Positions 38,159-50,100 of a DNA stretch of 64,000 bases are shown one piece after another (position 1 is the stretch's first letter; each line of letters begins with the position of its first letter). The DNA comes from Symbiodinium natans. Taxonomy: Eukaryota > Sar > Dinophyceae > Suessiales > Symbiodiniaceae. The notes beneath the pieces were generated by a model that did not search any database, was not told where the DNA came from, and saw only the letters and a list, made by a program, of their open reading frames with translations. Both the position numbers and the translations under genes were made by a program. The DNA lies in NCBI GenBank assembly GCA_905221605.1, contig CAJNDS010002396.1:260501-324500 (forward strand), written 5' to 3'.

Positions 38159-41100
38159 GCTGAGGCGAAGCTTAGGGTCCAGGGTTAGGGTTTGAAAAAG
38201 GGACGCGACGTCAACAAATATCGTGGGAGCCATCAGCTGCAAAACCCTGCCTAGGTTTCCACAAAACCTCAAGCCTGAGCATGCCCAACAATGGTTAAGG
38301 CAAGGCCCCTTCGATTCCAAGGATGTTGAGGCCACTCCGGCAGGCGCCTCTAGAGAGACCCCCAAAGAAAGCCCAGAAGCCAGGACGGGCTATTATACCA
38401 TATAACCCCTTAAAGAATGGCCCTTTATTGGGTTGAATTGTGGGGATTAGGGCCATTATACCATATAACCCCTTAAAACAAGGCCCTTTATTGGGTTGAA
38501 GTATGGGGATTGTTGGGCCGAATAGCCCATCCTCGAGGAGACTGCCTCCGCAGCTTCCCTCCGTGCCACCCCAGCGCCGGCGACATCTGTGTCTCGGCAC
38601 GGCCTTCGGCTTGTGTGGCGCTGGGCCTCTGGGTTTCGGAGTGGGACTTTTGAGGGGTTTTCGCATGCCCTTGCGGCTTATTTTTGCACAAGATTCCCCA
38701 GGAGGCTATGGGCCGAAGTTAAAACTCATACGTTCGAAACCCGAAGCCTAGAGGAACCTCTAAACCCTCAAGGAGACTGCACCCAAACAAGTAAGGCAGA
38801 TTTGTGTTTTCAAGGGTTTTAATAATATGGGTTATACTGCTAGGAAGGGTTTATAGGGTAAGCCTTGAAGCCCGTTGGCCGCGAAGCCTCAACTCACGGC
38901 CCGATGTCGTAAGTCGCACGGTTTGAAGTTTCCCCCCCCCCCTCTCTCCCTCGCCCTGCTTCTGCTAAAGTGGAACGGGACTCGATAATTCTTCCGAGTT
39001 AACGGCTTGTGGGCTTCCCGATAAAGTACCCAACCCAAAATAGGGTACCCTTTTTGTGAGATGGTTACTGGGGTGCCAACAAGGCATGTAGGTTACTCTA
39101 GGTAGACTTGGGGTGGTTCAGGAGGGCTTGGAGCAAGCTTTGGCGCTGAGGCACCCGTCCCGACCAGCCTGGGGGCCGCAGGTGCGGATGCGATTTAGGG
39201 TTTAGGGTTTAGGGTTTGGGGTTTCGGGTTTAGGGTTTAGTTAGGGTTTAGGGTTTCCCAGGGTTTCGAGGGTTCAGGGTTGGGGGTTCCCTCATAAGAC
39301 TTCTCAATCCAAGACAAGTAGGGTTCATAAGGGCATAAGCCCCTCCCCCCACACACAGCCGGAATCTTAAGCTTTGGGGGTTTCGGGTTGAAGGTTTGGG
39401 AGCTCTAGACTACCCCGAAGTCCTAAAGTTTAGGTCAAAGGTTTCACCTGGGCTTAGGTTTAAGTTCTTTGGTTTCTGGCCTCCTAGACAGACTCGAAGC
39501 CCGCAAACCCTCACCCCCTCTACTGAACTTATCAACCCCAAAACCCCAAAACTAAACTATCAACCCTCGGCTCCCAATGCCATGCACCTCTTGGGATGTT
39601 CCCCCTTATACTAACAGTCATTACTAGGGATGTGAGTACCCCCCAATTCTAATCCCTATTTAAGGACTGTTACTATAAGGCTATAAGGGGGAACATCCCA
39701 ATGCACCTCCCTAAAGCCCTCAGTAGCTTCGGCTCCCAAGGGGCCGTGGCAGCCCTCGCTGCTGGAGCCGTGGGCGCCTCGATGCGACAGAGCCGAGGCG
39801 CTGGGAGCCAGGTGGTTGAGGGCTTCAGGGCCCTAAACCCTAAACCCTAAACCCTAAACCCTAAACCCTAAACCCTAAACCCTAAACCCTAAACCCTAAA
39901 CCCTAAACCCTAAACCCTAAACCCTAAACCCTAAACCCTAAACCCTAAACCCTAAACCCTACCCTTTCGGGCCCTTAAGGGTTCCTTGGGTTTGGGTGCA
40001 TCGCCTGCTTCAGGATGCTCTTGAAAGCTTTCAGGTTGAGAGTTGAGGAGTTGAGGGTCTTTTTTTTTTTTTTGTTTGTCTTTGGGTTTTCGGGGGTTTA
40101 GGGTTTAGGGTTGAGGGCATTTTTGTTTTCTCAGCCCCCTCTATCAAGCCTGGCCAGCCTTGATCCAACTTAAGTCCCATCTCTACCTCCCAGCTTGGGG
40201 TTGACGGTTTCACGTGGGCATACTCTACTTTTCACAATATACATATACAGATGCATATACATACACACCTATATATATATATGTATACACGATGTATCTT
40301 GTACTGTATAGGGTGCTATGAGGTTAGGACTTTGGGTCGCAGGGAGCCTGGGATGATTTTGAGACAGACGAAGGAGCCCTGAACCCTCGACTTGCTGGGT
40401 CTTGCTCGGCGTTTAGGGGTTTAGGGTCTAGGGTCTCGGGAATTAGGGGGTTGGGACCTTCACAGAACTCCTTTTCATGGGTATCATTGCGGCAGGGCGT
40501 GTAATGGAGACCCCATTAACTCTCGCAAGTCAGCCCCAAAATGTTCCGTGCATGGCAGGTCAGTCGACTGCTCGCCGGGTGGTTGGTGTCTGCACTCCGC
40601 TGACCGACAAGTTCGACCCCCTGAACCTGGGAAGCACGGACTGACACTCCCAACACTTTGAATCTCAGCCCTTTTCCAGAAAGCCCAATACCCCTCAATG
40701 AAGGAATAGTATGCCTTATCTTCGGACCACTATGACCAGGTAAGGTATACCCCTTATTACAGACTGTTGGGCTCTATGGGCTAGCGCTGGGCCCTTGAAT
40801 GCAGTTCCTTCTGTTGCTTACCAAATGTTGTGCAACCAGAAAATAGGGTAAGCATAAACAAGGAACCACAATTGAAAAGCCCAGATTGTTTAAGGGTGTT
40901 GAAAACAAGAGACTATTCAATACACAGCTCTCGGGGGTATTTTGAGCTTAAGTGTCAAACCCTGAGACCTATGCCCGAGTCAAAGAGAGCGTGAGTAGGA
41001 AAGCTTACGGTGCATGCCTTGACGATGGGGCGAAACCCGAAACCCCAAACCCCAAACCCTAACCCCTAAACCCCAAACCCTAAACCCTAAATCCTGATCC

Positions 41101-44100
41101 TTCGCAGGACGCCAAGATGGACCGATACACCCAGGTGGAGATCAAGCACGGCAGGCCGGTGGAAGCCCACAGCCCGTTGCTCTTCAGACCTTTTGGGGTT
41201 TGGGGTTTAGGGTTTAGGGATTTGGGTTTAGGGTTTAGGTTTAGGGTTTAGGGTTTAAGGTTTGGGGATTAATTAGGGTTTAGGGTTTAGGGCTGAGGGT
41301 TTAGGGTTTATGGGATACCCTGCCTTCGAAAGATTCTGGGGTCGATGCCTTGGTAGTTTTTTCAAGGCATATCGGGCATATATATATATATATATGGATT
41401 GCTTCAGCATTCAGGTTTTAAGTATAAGTGACAGGGGTTTTAAGGCTTAGGGTTCAAGGTGTTTTGGGCTTCGTGCGTAGGGCTTCGGGCATTTTGGGTG
41501 TTCTTATTTTTTTCTCCTGTCTGAGCTTTCTGTTGACCCTAAACCCGATAAGCCCCAAGTGGGACCCCTGCAACAGGGTGGCAATGCTTGCCACTGTCGG
41601 ATACATCATGCCGGAGATCTTCCGCTTCCCGGGCTGCGAGGCTCCCCAGGGGGATTTAGTTTGGGGGGTTTAACCTCTCTCTCTCTCTCGCTTGTTTTCT
41701 GGTGTTAAGTGCATGTATAGTGTGGCTGCAGCCCTATACGCCATGAACCTGCATTTTTTCCGGTGCAGGCACTCCTCTGTTCCTTTACTACATACCCTCT
41801 CAACCCAAAAAATCCTGAGCCATACCAAAACCCAAAGCCCTAAATCCCCGGAACCCTAAACCCTAAAGCCCTAAGCCCTAAACCCCCGGAACCCTAAAAC
41901 CCTAGACCCTGAGCCCCTTAAACCCTAAACCCCCTAAACCCTAAAACCCTAACACCCTAAGGCCTAAAACCCTAAACCCTAAACCCTAAACCCTAAACCC
42001 TAAACCCTAAACCCTAAACCCTAAGCGATGTAAGCCCCCTGAAGCCCCCCCAAAGCCCTGTAGGAGTTCAAGCACGGCCTGGGCGCGCTGGAGAGCATCC
42101 CAGCCGAGGGATGGTTTCAGCTCTTCGCGCTGCGCCTGGGCCAGGAAAAGGGCATTGAAGGGTTTAGGGTTCGGGGTTCAGAGTTCCGGGTCTAGGAATT
42201 AGGGTTTAGGGTTTAGGGGTAGGGGTCTGAGTGTTCAACTAAGTGCTGAGTTCTACCAGGGTTTAGGACACCGGTTTGCGTAAGTTTGCGGCCTTGATCA
42301 GGGTTTGGGTGGGGGGTTGGGGGGGGGGTGGGGGTTCAGGTTTTGGCGCTGCAGGCTTCGGCAGTTTAGCTGGTTTACCTTGCGGAGTAGGCTTACCTAT
42401 AGAAACCGTTAATGACCTATAGAAACCGTTAATGATTGAACTCATTCATGAAGGTAGATTTATTTTTTTGGGAAAGTTGCGCGGGCGCAGGGTTCGGTCT
42501 GAAGGTCTCAGGAGACCGACCCTTCAGACGCGTGAGACATGACCCTCAATCCACGAAGCCCTGAGCCCTCAAACCCCTAAACCCGTAAACCTCCACACCT
42601 ACAAGCCCCAAAGTTTCAATCGAACCTGTGGCTCCCCAAACCCCTAAATTCTGAGCATACCTTAGGTTGTAATAGGGGTCCTGATACGAAGCAATGACGA
42701 CCCATTCTTGACTTAAGGGGTTTTGGCCAAAGCCTGAACACGATGAAGCCTAAACCCCAAACCCCGAAAACCCCCACATCAGCATAAACTTAAACCCATG
42801 AGCCCGTCCGGAGGCTTCAACATTCTAAGGGGATTATAACTGATGGCTTAAAGGTTTTAAGGGCTTTAGGGGTGTGATGGGTTTAACGGCCTGAAGGGCT
42901 TAACGGTGTTCAGGGTTTAAGGACTTTGCGGCATTAAGGGTTTATGGAATTCAAAGGGTTTCAGGGTTTTGAAGGGTTCAAGGGCTTGGGGTAGTAAGGT
43001 TTAAGGGCTTAAGGGTGCGGGGGTTAAACGGGGTAGCCTCTTTCTTCCTAAGGCACAAGGTCACCCTAGAAAGCAAGAACCTCAACCCTAAACTCCAGAC
43101 TCCAAGCTCTAAGCCCTTAAAGCCTCAAAAACCCTTTACATCTCTTAGGGTTGGTGCCCACGAGATCCTGGTGAAGCCTCGCGAGGGCGGCATGGGCCCC
43201 TTGGCCTCGGAGGGCACGTGGCACGTAACCCTAAACCCTCAACACGAAACCCTAAACCGTAAACCCGAAACCCTAAGCCCCTAAGCCCCTAAGCCCCTAA
43301 GCCCCTAAGCCCCTAAGCCCCTAAACCCTAAACCGCCCTAAGCCCGATGATGTCGAGAGCATGTTCTTGTCTCTCAACAGACAAGTTCTTTCACCTTTTC
43401 CCAAGCCTTTGATCACATGGCTAGCTTCGGTTGGGGGGGCTATGAGCTTACTCGGAGGATGGCAGCTATAGCCATTAGTTGAAATTAGTTGCAACAAATC
43501 GTATGTGGGGTACTTATAGAACCTTTAGCCATGAACCTTGAAGTCGTCTATTTCTGCCACGAGGCAAAACCCAGGGGCGTAAGCAGGTGCGGAGGATTGC
43601 CCTCGCATCCCAAATGCTAGAAAAACCCTGGCCCTGAGGTCCAGAGCAGTCCCAGATCCTACGCGCCCAAAACCCCAAAGCAAGGCCCTGGACGAGACAT
43701 CAAGAGAGAAAAGAGGGCTTCAATTGAGATGCCACGCATGTTCGTCCTTATCCTGATATCCAGCTCCCTAAGTCCACCCCACCAGACGCACCTGAAGTCA
43801 CTGCTTTCCTGGGTAACCCCCAACTTGGGTTAAAGAGGGTGTAGGGTTTAGGGTTTAGGGTTTAGAGTTTAGGGGGGCCAAGCCAGTTGAGGCCTCTATG
43901 ACTTCGGCCTGGGAACCTGGCTGCTGGATGGAATCGATGATGAGGCGAGCTGGGAGGTTCAGGGTTTTGGTCGACCATCAATCCTCTACACCAAACCCTG
44001 TACTTGTGGTATTTTATGGTTTGCATTTGGGTTCAAGGTCTAGTAAGCGTTCAGCTTCCAGGGTCCAACCCTGCCAAGACTAACGTTTAGACCCTTCTAA

Positions 44101-47100
44101 GGGAAATTGCCGTAACTGGGCCGTAACTGTTGCGTATCTTCCTTTCTTCTAGAAGTCTTGGTAGACTCGAACCCCTGATGTCTCTGTGGCCCTATGTGTT
44201 CGAGGTCACTCAGGTTGAGGCTCTCTTCCTGACTTGTGTATGATAGGCCTTGGGACGTTCCCACTCCACTGAGGATGTAGAACAGCATGCCGGTAGACCA
44301 GAAAGTGCGGACTTAGAAGCGCTCAGCCCGCTGCCGCGTGGGGTCTTCAAGGGAGCCATACTCGGACCCCTGAGTCTTAGAGTTCCTTAATTTCCTGCTA
44401 CTAATAATAATAATAATAATACGAAGAAGAAGAATAATCATAAAGGTAGAGTCCCATGAGGTCTAGACGAACGGGTCTACATGGAGCGCAGCCTTAACGT
44501 TGAAGGCACATTCCTAAACCCATGAACCCTGAACCCTGAACCCTAAACCCTAAACCCTAAACCCCTACCCCCTGCAACAAGGAGCTGGAGCGCAGGCAGA
44601 CCTCTGAGCGCAACAACGGTGGCCCGGCACACACTTCGGAAGGGGGTGGGTTTAGGGTTTAGGGTGTAGGGTTTGGGGTTAAGCATGCCGCTGGACCCTT
44701 CCAAAACCTTGTAGAGCCCATGGCCCGATCCCCCTTGCTTTAAAGTCAAGCCGAAGTCAGTGAGAACCCTATAGAGCCAATTGCTACTCTAACGTCCCTT
44801 AACCACAGGCCCCCTAAACTGTAAACGCTGCTTTACCTAAGGGTCCAATGTACCCATATAGTACATATTTGGGCCTTAAAGCTACTGTATAGGACCCCCT
44901 GTAAGGCCCAAGTATATACTGTGTGGGTACGTGGACCCTTTGGGTCTTCAAGACAGTCCAGCCAGCCCCCTAAACAAGCAACAAGGCACCCTCGGGCCCA
45001 TGCTGCGGGGGGGGGGGGGGGCCTGTGAACCCTCTAGGGTTTAGGGTTTAGGGTTTAGGGTCTCACCCCAACCCCCCCCCCCCCCACACCCGAAGCCCTC
45101 AAAACAGGAAGGTTGGCTATGGTGGCCATCATGGGAATGATGTGGCAGGACCAGGGTTTCGGGGTGCATCTGTCCCGGAGACTTTAGATAAAGGTGCTTG
45201 TGTAAGTAGGCGTGGCGCCGTGAGGCTCATGTTTCGGTGGAAGGGGTGACTGGGGTGTGGGGTGGGGGGTTTGGAGTGTGGGTTCGGTGGGCCTGGTGAG
45301 GTTTGTATTCAGGACGTTGGACTTTGGAATTTATCTCAGGCCGTAATCCCTAAACCTAACCCTAAACCCAATCCCTAAACCCTAAACCCTAAACCCTAAA
45401 CCCTAAACCCCAAACCCCAAACCCCAAACCCTAAACCCTCCCTGATCTCCCCAAGGTCCAGTTTGACCGTGTGGGCGTGGGGCTTTCATTTGGAGGACGG
45501 CACGTTTGGCCAGCCGCCCCTCGCTTACATGAACGTGCTCCTTGGTGGACTTAGAGGTTTGGGGTTTAGGGCTTAGGGCTAGGGTCTAGGGCTTAGGGCT
45601 TAGGGCTTCGGGCTTGGGGCTTTGGGCTTTGGGCTTAGGGCTTAGGGCTTAGGGCTTAGGGCGTAGGGCTTAGGGCTTAGGGCTTAGGGCTTGGAAAACT
45701 GAACTCCATCATAGTTTGGACAAGACATCCTAAACCCCCCTCCAATTCGGTTTCCGAAGCCGCTGAGGAATGGCTTCTGGGGTGAGCCAGTGAACTTCAT
45801 CGTCCAGGACATCACAAGCCTGAATAGACCCTGGACAGCCCCCTCCTAGAAAATAGTAGTCTTGCCGGCTCCCTAAGAAGCCCGAATCCGAAAACCAAAA
45901 CCCCCCAAGCCCCACGCCCTAACCCCCCCTTAAGCCCTGTGGGCCCCAAACCCCTTGCGCAGGACATCGCGAACTGCAAGGGCCAGCCCGGGCTCTGCGC
46001 GCAGAGCACCCGTGGCGAGCGAACCGCACCTTGGCCGAAGGGGGGAAGGGGGGGGGGGGTCAGTTCTATGTATAGAGAACTCTATTGAGCAAATCGACAG
46101 TTGGATAAATGTGTAGTTATATAGCTTGTGCTTTTAAATGTATTCTCGCAGTTGTTTTATGTATTTTGCTATTTGGCTTATGTTTTCTACGCATTTGTGT
46201 ACATCTATTCTTTCTGTTTATTTAGGAGGGCTCGGGCTATGGTACCCTCGTGTAGAACAACTCCCCCGCTGAGCCCTGAATCCGCGTCAACAGGGCGGGC
46301 CAGCGGGTCATCAAGACATGCTGACCCATGTTCCTGAAGTATCACCCTTTCAACCATAATCCTTAAACCCTAAGCCCCAAACCCTAAACCCTAAACCCTA
46401 CTCAATAGTTGAAGACATGCACCGAAAGCCCTTCTCGGTGAACTCGGAGACCTCCCCCCCCCCCCCCCCCCCCGCGGCACATGAGAATGGCGGGCTTAAG
46501 CACTCCCACCCCCCCCCCACCACCCCCTCTGAGGCGATGCGGGCCATGCAGAAGCTTGCAGAGGGTCGCTGGTCGCATCGGAGATTGGATGTGTTGCCTT
46601 GCTGTTGGAGGTTCGTGGGTAGGTTCAACAGGGGGGCTTTGTGTCGGGCAACAGGAATTCTGAGACCAATGTGACAGCTTCCCAAGAACCTTCAAGAAGG
46701 TTTTCGGTTTTGGGGTGTGCAGGGCTTCGATGCCTGAATCTCCTATCAACCGAGTCGACTTCAACTCCAGTTTCATCGTTTAGGGTTTAGGGTTTAGGGT
46801 TTAGGGTTTAGGGTTTAGGGTTTAGGGTTTAGGGTTTAGGGTTTAGGCAGGGACTTTGTGTGGGCCCAGCTTCTGAGGTGACTACGTCGAGCTTGAGACC
46901 TACCCCGAGGCGGGGGCGGGGTGAAGCTCTCGACACCCTATAGAGCCCGCCTCAAGCCTTGCCGCGCGAAGGGTTTTGAGATACTTGGTAGCTACTTGGA
47001 GGTTCATGGGTATTTATAAGTAGCGTGACAATTATGGCAGCTATACTTATAACCCTATTTAGGGTGCTTATAACCTTACTTACAATTACCCATGAACCTC

Positions 47101-50100
47101 CAAGTGCAGTCCGAACTGGTTCTGACATGTCTCAGCTTATTCCGTGCCAGCTACGGCTGAAACCTTCAAGCGAAGGTCAGGAACCTAAGGGCAGGGGGCC
47201 TTCATCTAGCTCCCTTCTACAATCGGATCCCGTACTGAAAGGAGCCCACAAATGCCAAAAGGCAGAGTTTTGGGGTTTTGGGCTGTCCGGGCCTCAAGGC
47301 TTCCGAGGGCTTACAGCTTGGGGATGTTAGAGGTTTTGAAAGAAAGGGCTGGGGTTTGGGGGTTAGTTCGGGGCTTAAGGCTTTTGAGCTTGGATGGTCT
47401 GTCGGGCTTGTGATAAGATAGTGGGATAGTATGTGTATACATGCGCATGCTTGCATGTGACGTTTGTTTCATACAACTAGATGTAGCACCTCCACGGGAA
47501 GACGCGACCCGGACCCTACCTAAAGCTGCGTTGGAATACACCGACGCTGCCAAGTATCTCAAGTCACTCGACGAACTCGGGGGTGCGACAACACACCAAG
47601 TGGACCAAGCGCTGTGAGCAGACTGAATAAGGCTTATCGCGGGTCTTGCGTACTCTTACGGGCTTCGACCACTTCCCTAGAGCTCCGGGGTGCGGAGTTT
47701 TCTGCCTAAGGGTTCCACAACAAACAAACACTATCCACAGAGGGCTCCCGGGTGTAGAAACACTCGGATCCCTCAGGAGATGGAGATGTCCCCATCCGTT
47801 CCCTTCCTGCGCTACCCGCAGGCAAGGCCCGAACTAGCAGTCGGAGATATGGTCTGCACAATTTAGGGCAATTTACTTAGTAGAGTGGGTAACCTTGAAC
47901 CTTTTGGGGGTATTTATTCCCCATATATTCCCAAAAGTTAACCTTTAATTCCCCTAGGATACTGGACAACTACGTTTAGGGCCTCATTTGTCACATTCCC
48001 ATCGGTTTGGTGTGATTCATGTATTCCATTTTGGCATTTTGGGAGTACGGTTGCCATGGTGCGGGGCTTGCCCCCGCCCCCCCTCCCAACAAAAAAATAG
48101 AATTGCGCATCGGGGTTGGAGCCAAGTGGTACCCTGTTGTCCGGATTGATATCTGTGCTTCTTCCAAAATGGCAGAAGGGTAAGATTGTTATAGCGTGCT
48201 TGCGGACCTTCGTAGGATATTAGGGTCTTGTGAATGGTGGGGGGCGGTCAGCGATAACAGTGTTGGGCTTTAGAGTCTCATGGTTTCGGGATTAGGGTTT
48301 AGGGCTTAGGGGACAGATTTCCCTTCCTGTGGAAGGAATCCTGGTAAACTAACCCCAAATACCCCAAACCCTGACTACCCCTAATTGGCTTCAAGGCCAC
48401 AGTGCCATCTGGTTGCCGTAGTCTTGATGACTGCCGCCCATTTCCGCACCCTAGCCAGCCCCAAAGCCTTAGAAGCCAGGGAGCAAAGACGCCCTTCAAA
48501 CCCTACAGCCCTACAGCCCCTTGCCCCGAACCCTGAGCTCCCAAGCCCGCTCCCCATCCTGTGGACGCGCAGGTCCTCAAGGGCTGGGTTGGCGAGGAGA
48601 AGGGCTTCGACCCGCTGGGCGTCACGGATGCGCTGCCGGTGTACTGGGTCCGCGAGGCGCCAGAAAGCCAGAAGGGAGGAGGGATGGGGGGTGGTGCGGG
48701 GTGGTGGGGGGTGGTGGGGGGTGGAGGGGGGTGGAGGGGGGTGGGGGGGGGTGAGGGGGGTTATAGGGCTTGGGGTGTAGCATTTATCTCTTGAGGATGT
48801 ACTTTGGCCGAAGATTTGGGAACGTGACAAGCTTACGCCAAACCCAAATTCACACCATATGATTGAGTGCTTGGCCAATACGGCTGCTGGCCCTCAGGGC
48901 GATCGGACTTAGCTTGGATTCAGGGGCGAAGGGCTCCAAGGCCTCAACGCAAAGCGTTTCAGGACAGCCCCAAAGGCTTTGAGCTTTTTCCAACATGGTT
49001 CTGCATGACATGGAGACTAAGACAGCACCCTCGCAGAGAGAGTTGATGCATGCATGAAGTTCAGTTCTGAAGCATCAGCTCGCTCGTCTTTTGTGCAAAA
49101 GCTTCAGACGAAATGATAATCGGAAGCAACTCTTCTGCACTAGCACATCTCGCCTGAGACAGAGTTGTATTAAAGTTTGGGGGGATACAATTCGGCATGC
49201 AATCAGGTGACCTAAATCCTGAAACTCAAAGACATGGTAACGGCTGCAATTGCTCCCGTTGATTTGCATCTGGATGTCAAGGTTGTTTTAAAGCGATGTA
49301 GCCAAGAGTCGAGTTTTTTACGCAATTCTACATGTTGAGGTGTGCTTTTTGGGGAGCGTAAAACGTGTGCGGGGTCTCAAAATTTAAAATATGGCCTCTG
49401 AGTAGCGGTTTTCCAGGTTTTCACCACATCTCACCGGGGCCGGCAACCCAAAACGTTACTTCAGGAGTACTTCAGGGTTGGTTTGTTGATGATTTCATTG
49501 AACCTCCTAAACCTTGAAGCTCAAACCTCAAGACCCGAAACCGTTAACCTCCTAAACCCCTCAACTCTCAACTCCCCGGCATACATATGTATATATGTAT
49601 ATAATATTGTGTTAATACAGTATGATGCATTAGTAACACGGACGTTATCATCGTGCGGGCATGGATGCTTCGGCCACTCGCACGCACTGGTACCACGGAC
49701 GTTATCATCGTGCGGGCAGGGATGCTCTGGCCACTCGCACACACTGGTTCCACTAGAAAAGCGTTTTAGCAGGAGTGACTCGTGGCGCTTTCACCAAAAA
49801 CATCCTGGCGCCGTCGATCAGAGCCTGAGGGCAGGGCTCTCCTGCCGAAACGCTACGTGTTTACGGGTCAGCTCCCAATTTTGCAAACCTTCTGGCCAGC
49901 ATGGGTTCGAGATCCTAACTCAACAACTTGCGGCCCCCAAGCCCCAACCACAGCGTGAAATGGGGGCTTGTTCTAATTCTTGGGTCCGTTTCGGTACCCT
50001 AAATGAGACGAAGTATGCATGCCACGCAAAAGACCCAACAACAAGCTGACATATTTTTCCCAGCCCCAAAAAACCGCAAAAGCCACAAAACCTTGAACAC

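Noticed and set aside
39831-39964. Chromosome end (telomere)
   Set aside because: The arrays are internal, in both orientations, and flanked by coding exons on each side.
48573-48794. A single ORF through 48573-48794 as a stand-alone gene
   Set aside because: Past 48656 it turns into Gly-rich G-run translation; the LHC homology stops at a GC donor.
49483-50049. 188-codon + strand ORF
   Set aside because: Starts in CCTAAACC-type repeats, includes a near-tandem block around 49640-49745 and shows no family motif. It lies in the intron between two confident LHC exons.
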